The position numbers and the translations under genes were made by a program. This document shows, piece after piece, positions 60,543 through 64,000 of a stretch of DNA of 64,000 nt. The notes beneath the pieces are model-generated. The model was given only the letters and a program-made list of their open reading frames with translations, did not search any database and had not been told where the DNA came from. Each line of letters begins with the position of its first letter. Positions within the stretch are counted from its first letter, which is position 1. The DNA comes from Nannochloropsis salina CCMP1776 (Eukaryota; Sar; Eustigmatophyceae; Eustigmatales; Monodopsidaceae). The DNA is taken from contig SDOX01000122.1 of the NCBI GenBank assembly GCA_004565275.1, positions 322,642 through 386,641 on the forward strand. Direction: 5' to 3'.

Positions 60543-61749
60543 CTACGTCATAACAGGCTTGGCACCACCGTTTCCCCTGGCATCCTTGCCCGCCATCAAT
60601 GTTGTGGCCACCGCGCTCGCATAGCTCACAGAGGAATCTGTCTCATGCATGCACCGGCTGCTCTGAGCATACCTGACAAATTCCACTTCCACGTCCAGAC
60701 CCTCCTTTCCTCCCTCCCTCAAGGCCTGCGCCGCCTGTAGAAACACGCCAAGCGGATGGCGGCCGCAAATCGTGTTCCTGTACTGTCGAAGATAGGTGGT
60801 GAAGGCCTGGGGATCGCCTTGTTCGATGAGTGCCATGCCCTGTCTGTCCAGCCATTCGATGTACTCGTGGATGTCCTCGCCATGCGCGCGGTCGAAGGGC
60901 TGGTATTGAAAGCGGCGGCCCCAGTGGCAAAAGTCGGTGCTGACAATGAAGAGGTTCGCGGGGTCGGAGAGGTACTTGGCGAGAATCCTGCGATCAATGA
61001 GGGAAAGAGAGGATGCATACCATGTGCGTTTGTTGGGGTGTGTTGGGTTCACAAGACCTTCCCTCGTCGACCGAACCCCTGCAACCACGGAACATCACAT
61101 GGATAGTACGAGACGAAGAGAGCCGAGAGATCCCCTAGATTCTTGCATCCAAACCAAGATGCATCCACCTCTCTAACTACACCGAAACAGAGCTCGCGGC
61201 TCTAGCCCAAAAATTTCCTTACCTCCCGTACACAGCCTCCTGCGCGGGATCTAAGGATCCCACCAGTATGGGAACGATAGAGACGCCCTGCACCTCTCCG
61301 ACAAGATGTGCCACGTAGGGTAGGTGCATTTCGATAGAGTGCTCGTCCTCGTCCACCCGTTGAGCCATGGTCTGGAAGAGGGGATCGGCTAAGAGCTCGG
61401 CGCGGACGGCCTCGTCCACGCTCAGGGGGCCGACCGGGGTCTCGCATACTGAGGCGCCGGACACAGCGCAGGCTCGGAGGTACACGTGATGGGAGGGACC
61501 CAAAATGAATACCCGTTGGATCACGGAGGGGTCCAGGTGCATGTACGCGTGAGCTGCAGTCGGGCCGGAGTAGCTGTAGCCAGCGTGCGGAGCTATCAGG
61601 GCCTTGACACAGCGCTGGCTCGGGGTGGATGAGGAAGTTGAAGAGGCCTCAAGCAACCATTCACTCAATTGCTTTCTCAGCACTTCGCCTGACTTGGTGT
61701 ACCAGCTACCACTGTGGCTGGCTTTACGGATATAGCCATCCTTCCCCAT
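60543..61749 (-). CDS. MEMO1: MEMO1 family protein
   Basis: Conserved metal-binding protein of the extradiol-dioxygenase fold; animal MEMO1 binds iron or copper and limits redox stress. Exons 61749-61223 and 60987-60543, intron 235 nt, joined through a split Arg codon (AVYGRILAKYL), 323 residues. Family marks: KASHSGSWYTKSG, LIAPHAGYSYSGPTAAHAY, VFILGPSHHVYL, DEDEHSIEMHLPYVAH, SIVPILVGSL, FIVSTDFCHWGRRFQY, NTICGRHPLGV, YAQSSRC, DSSVSYAS. The three metal ligands of the human protein (H49, H81, C244) correspond to H55, H87 and C288, all present. Divergent from the J-domain gene. Confidence 0.95.
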
Positions 61750-62432
61750 TTCAATAGGATCGACGCAGCTGTGGGTGTCAAAGTAGACGACAGGTTAGAA
61801 TGAGGTACCAGGAGGTTCGCTTTCATTGTACTTTGTTTAAGCTTCGCAAATCCGATCGATAGATTGCTGGTTGGCCACTTAAGCCGTGATGTTTGGAATG
61901 CTCACGCCGACGTATGAAGTCATTCAACCGTGTTGTGCGGGAAGCATAAAGCGGTCATTGCACGGGACCTGTAGCTTGTCTTTGCCTTCTATCATCCCCT
62001 GTCAGGCAGCCTGCCGAAATGCCTGCACACTCTTTTTCACGCCTTCTGGGCCTCATACATATCTGGTCATCGAATATTATATAAAACAGTGACGACCGAC
62101 AGATTTCAATGTCGCAAGTATGTTTTAGCATTCGTTTCGTCAGGATCGGAGTTTAGCTAGTACCTTTTAATCCTTTGTTCTCATTCATTCATTCCCTTCC
62201 TGCCTCCTTCCTTCCGTCATGTCGCCACCATACTTCTTTGTGTTCATGCCTCATCAACCAGCATGACAGCATCAATCATGTTTTACGGTCCTTCCAGGTT
62301 TTGAAAATCTAGATTAAGAGCACGAAAAGCCTGTTATTGACGTCTACACTAGCGGGGGAAAGACATGACCTCCTGTCTCTCGCTTCAGCCCGCGCGGAGC
62401 GCACTTTTGCTCGATTGATCCTCATAGAAGTC
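61750..62432. other. Divergent promoter region (MEMO1 / J-domain protein)
   Basis: 683 bp between opposite starts. The frame of the next gene is open to 62337, so a longer N-terminus is possible. No other feature is seen. Confidence 0.5.
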
Positions 62433-64000
62433 ATGACTGCTGTACACTCAGCTTACGTAGTCCGACGTTTCATTGTAACCGGACAATGGTTACCTAGTGT
62501 ACGTAGCCGAGTGTTCTTCTCCTCCTCAGCGTCCTCCTCGTCCTCCTGGTCTGACAAAGAACGGAGCAACCGGTCCGTGCCATCATCGGGCGTACCTGAC
62601 ACAGACGATCCTTTCCTTATTCTGGGAGTAGGTATAGACGCCAGTGAATCAGAGATCAAAGATAATTTCTATCAACTGGCCAAACGGGTGCATCCTGACG
62701 CCGTTTCACGACAATCACGCGACGGAGTGAAAAATGGCAGAAGAGAGGCATCGAATGCTGCGGCCGACTTTCAGAAGCTGGTGCGTGCAGTGCTGCATAA
62801 GAAAGCCATGACTTTAGTGTATGTATTCAGCATTTTTATGATTTCCCCAAAAAATGATGAGACAAAGTGTGTCGGGCGCTCCGCCGGCTCACATGTTGAT
62901 TTCACCTCTCACGTCCGCACAGGTGCGCGCCTACGAAATCCTCTCAGACCCAACAAGGCGGGCGGAGTACATACTCAAGAACCCGCACCGGCCACGTGGG
63001 TCTGGCTCTGGAGGAGTGGGAGCGGCATCACCCTCGTGGGGCGGCAAAGGTCCGAGCCCTGTAGATGTTTTCAACGCCTCGATGCGCCAGGGCCGCCGTC
63101 GGAGGGCCGGTCTGGGTGATGATCGCTTTGCGAAATGGACGCGGGGCAAGGAAAACACAGGTAGCGAGGACGAGGAGTTGAAGGGAAAACAAGGCGCGGG
63201 GCTGGGGGTAGGAGGCAAGGCTGCGGGGCCATGGGACGCTGTCTCGCTCCTGAATCCCGGACTCTTGGGCCGCCTTCAGGATTCCTTCCAAGAGGCGATG
63301 ATCCAGGCTTACCTGGGCCCGTACGTAGCAGACAATACCATTCCTTGGGCCTTTGAGGCCGAGGAGCGCCGGGCTCGAGGAAGCCGGGGGCGAGACGAGA
63401 CAAGGCGGGGGAGGGAAGGACACCAGGCGCTGCATCCGCACATTCTGGAGATGACGTCGGGTCAGCAGCTGCTAGGGTATGTAGAATCCGCGCCCGTCTG
63501 TTTAGAGGCCCTCCTGGAGGGTATGACTGTCCAGGAGAAGCGCCTGGCGTCAAGGCCGGGGGCCAACATGGCTAGCAAAGGGGAGGGAGAGGGGGAGGGG
63601 GGGGCAGACGGCCTCTGCCTTCGATCGCAGCTGAGTGGGATGGTGTCGTTGCCTGACAAGAAAAACTTTGCATCGCTGCGTGTGATGTGGCAAGGGCAAT
63701 GTCTGGGACGAGGAATGAGGTTTTGGGACTCCGACAAGAAGGAGGACGTGGTGCTGGTCGAGGCTTATGCTTTGCGGGACAACGAGGCCCCGCGTCCCGG
63801 CTGGTTCGGGCCACAGGCGCCCGAGCAGACAGGCAACGAAGACATGATGGGCAGCTACGTGGTCAGGGGCCTGGGGGCTCGACGCTTGCTCTCCAGCCAT
63901 CCCGTGCGCCATGCAGCCTCTGGTGCCGTAAGCCACGTCCTCGTCTCCCACCGGACCCCGCTCGTCTCTCACTTCCACCTCCTGCAGGCGGAGGGCGGCG
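62433..64000 (+). CDS. J-domain (DnaJ/HSP40) protein, 3' end outside window
   Basis: Class III-type J protein that would stimulate an HSP70. Exon 1 is 62433-62780, intron 142 nt, exon 2 from 62923 to the window edge with no stop; at least 475 residues. The N-terminus (MTAVHSAYVVRRFIVTGQWL, then an Arg/Ser-rich stretch) resembles a mitochondrial presequence. The J domain at about 59-135 has DPFLILGVGIDASESEIKDN, the HPD triad at 87-89 in AKRVHPDA, and, across the splice, FQKLVRAYEILSDPTRRAEY. The downstream region is Gly/Arg/Glu-rich with SFQEAMIQAYLGPYVADN, FEAEERRARG, EMTSGQQLLGYVESAP and SLRVMWQGQCLGRGMRFWD; I do not recognise this C-terminal part. Confidence 0.85.

Overview
The window is nuclear DNA of a eukaryotic alga: short GT-AG introns (mostly about 80-370 nt), single-copy eukaryotic housekeeping genes, and plastid-lipid genes whose products begin with a signal peptide followed by a presequence, in several cases with Phe at the likely cleavage point. 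That bipartite presequence belongs to algae with a secondary red plastid. A fused HAD-hydrolase/imidazoleglycerol-phosphate dehydratase also points to a stramenopile. My best guess is a eustigmatophyte (Nannochloropsis/Microchloropsis type); this is inference, since no rRNA or organelle marker is present.

Layout. 1-9.7 kb: bL17 ribosomal protein (-), a multi-pass protein with two HVA22/REEP-like domains (+), nuclear actin-related protein Arp4 (-), a GT90/CAP10 glycosyltransferase (+) and the scavenger decapping enzyme DCPS (-). 9.9-24.1 kb: JMJD6-type oxygenase with a 30-Ser run (+), the very long trafficking scaffold MON2 (-), and a Dbp2/DDX5 RNA helicase with Gly-rich micro-exons and a 1.35-kb intron (+). 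24.6-36 kb: phosphatidylglycerophosphate phosphatase (+) and CNOT1/NOT1 with a large Gln-rich insert (+). 36.5-46.9 kb: an unrecognised membrane-anchored protein (-), Peter Pan/SSF1 (+), UDP-sulfoquinovose synthase SQD1 (-), glutathione synthetase (-), KRI1 (+). 47.3-53.6 kb: HAD-IGPD fusion (-), a UBE2J/Ubc6-like E2 with an N-terminal signal sequence (+), a TAZ zinc-finger protein (-). 53.6-64 kb: a gene-poor 2-kb stretch, an unrecognised Ser/Pro-rich protein (-), formylglycine-generating enzyme (+), a small coiled-coil protein (+), MEMO1 (-) and a J-domain protein running off the end (+).

Themes. Neighbouring genes usually alternate strands, so most intergenic spaces are shared divergent promoters or shared convergent 3' ends. 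RNA metabolism (DCPS, CNOT1, DBP2, JMJD6), ribosome biogenesis (PPAN, KRI1, bL17), ER/Golgi membrane biology (HVA22-like, MON2, E2, FGE) and plastid anionic lipids (PGP phosphatase for phosphatidylglycerol, SQD1 for sulfolipid) dominate. I see no CRISPR array, rRNA, tRNA, viral relic or transposon that I can support. The items most worth following are the E2 with a secretory or plastid-type leader (a candidate for the symbiont-derived ERAD-like import machinery), the tandem HVA22 architecture, the HAD-IGPD fusion, and the modular intron/exon structure of the helicase gene.
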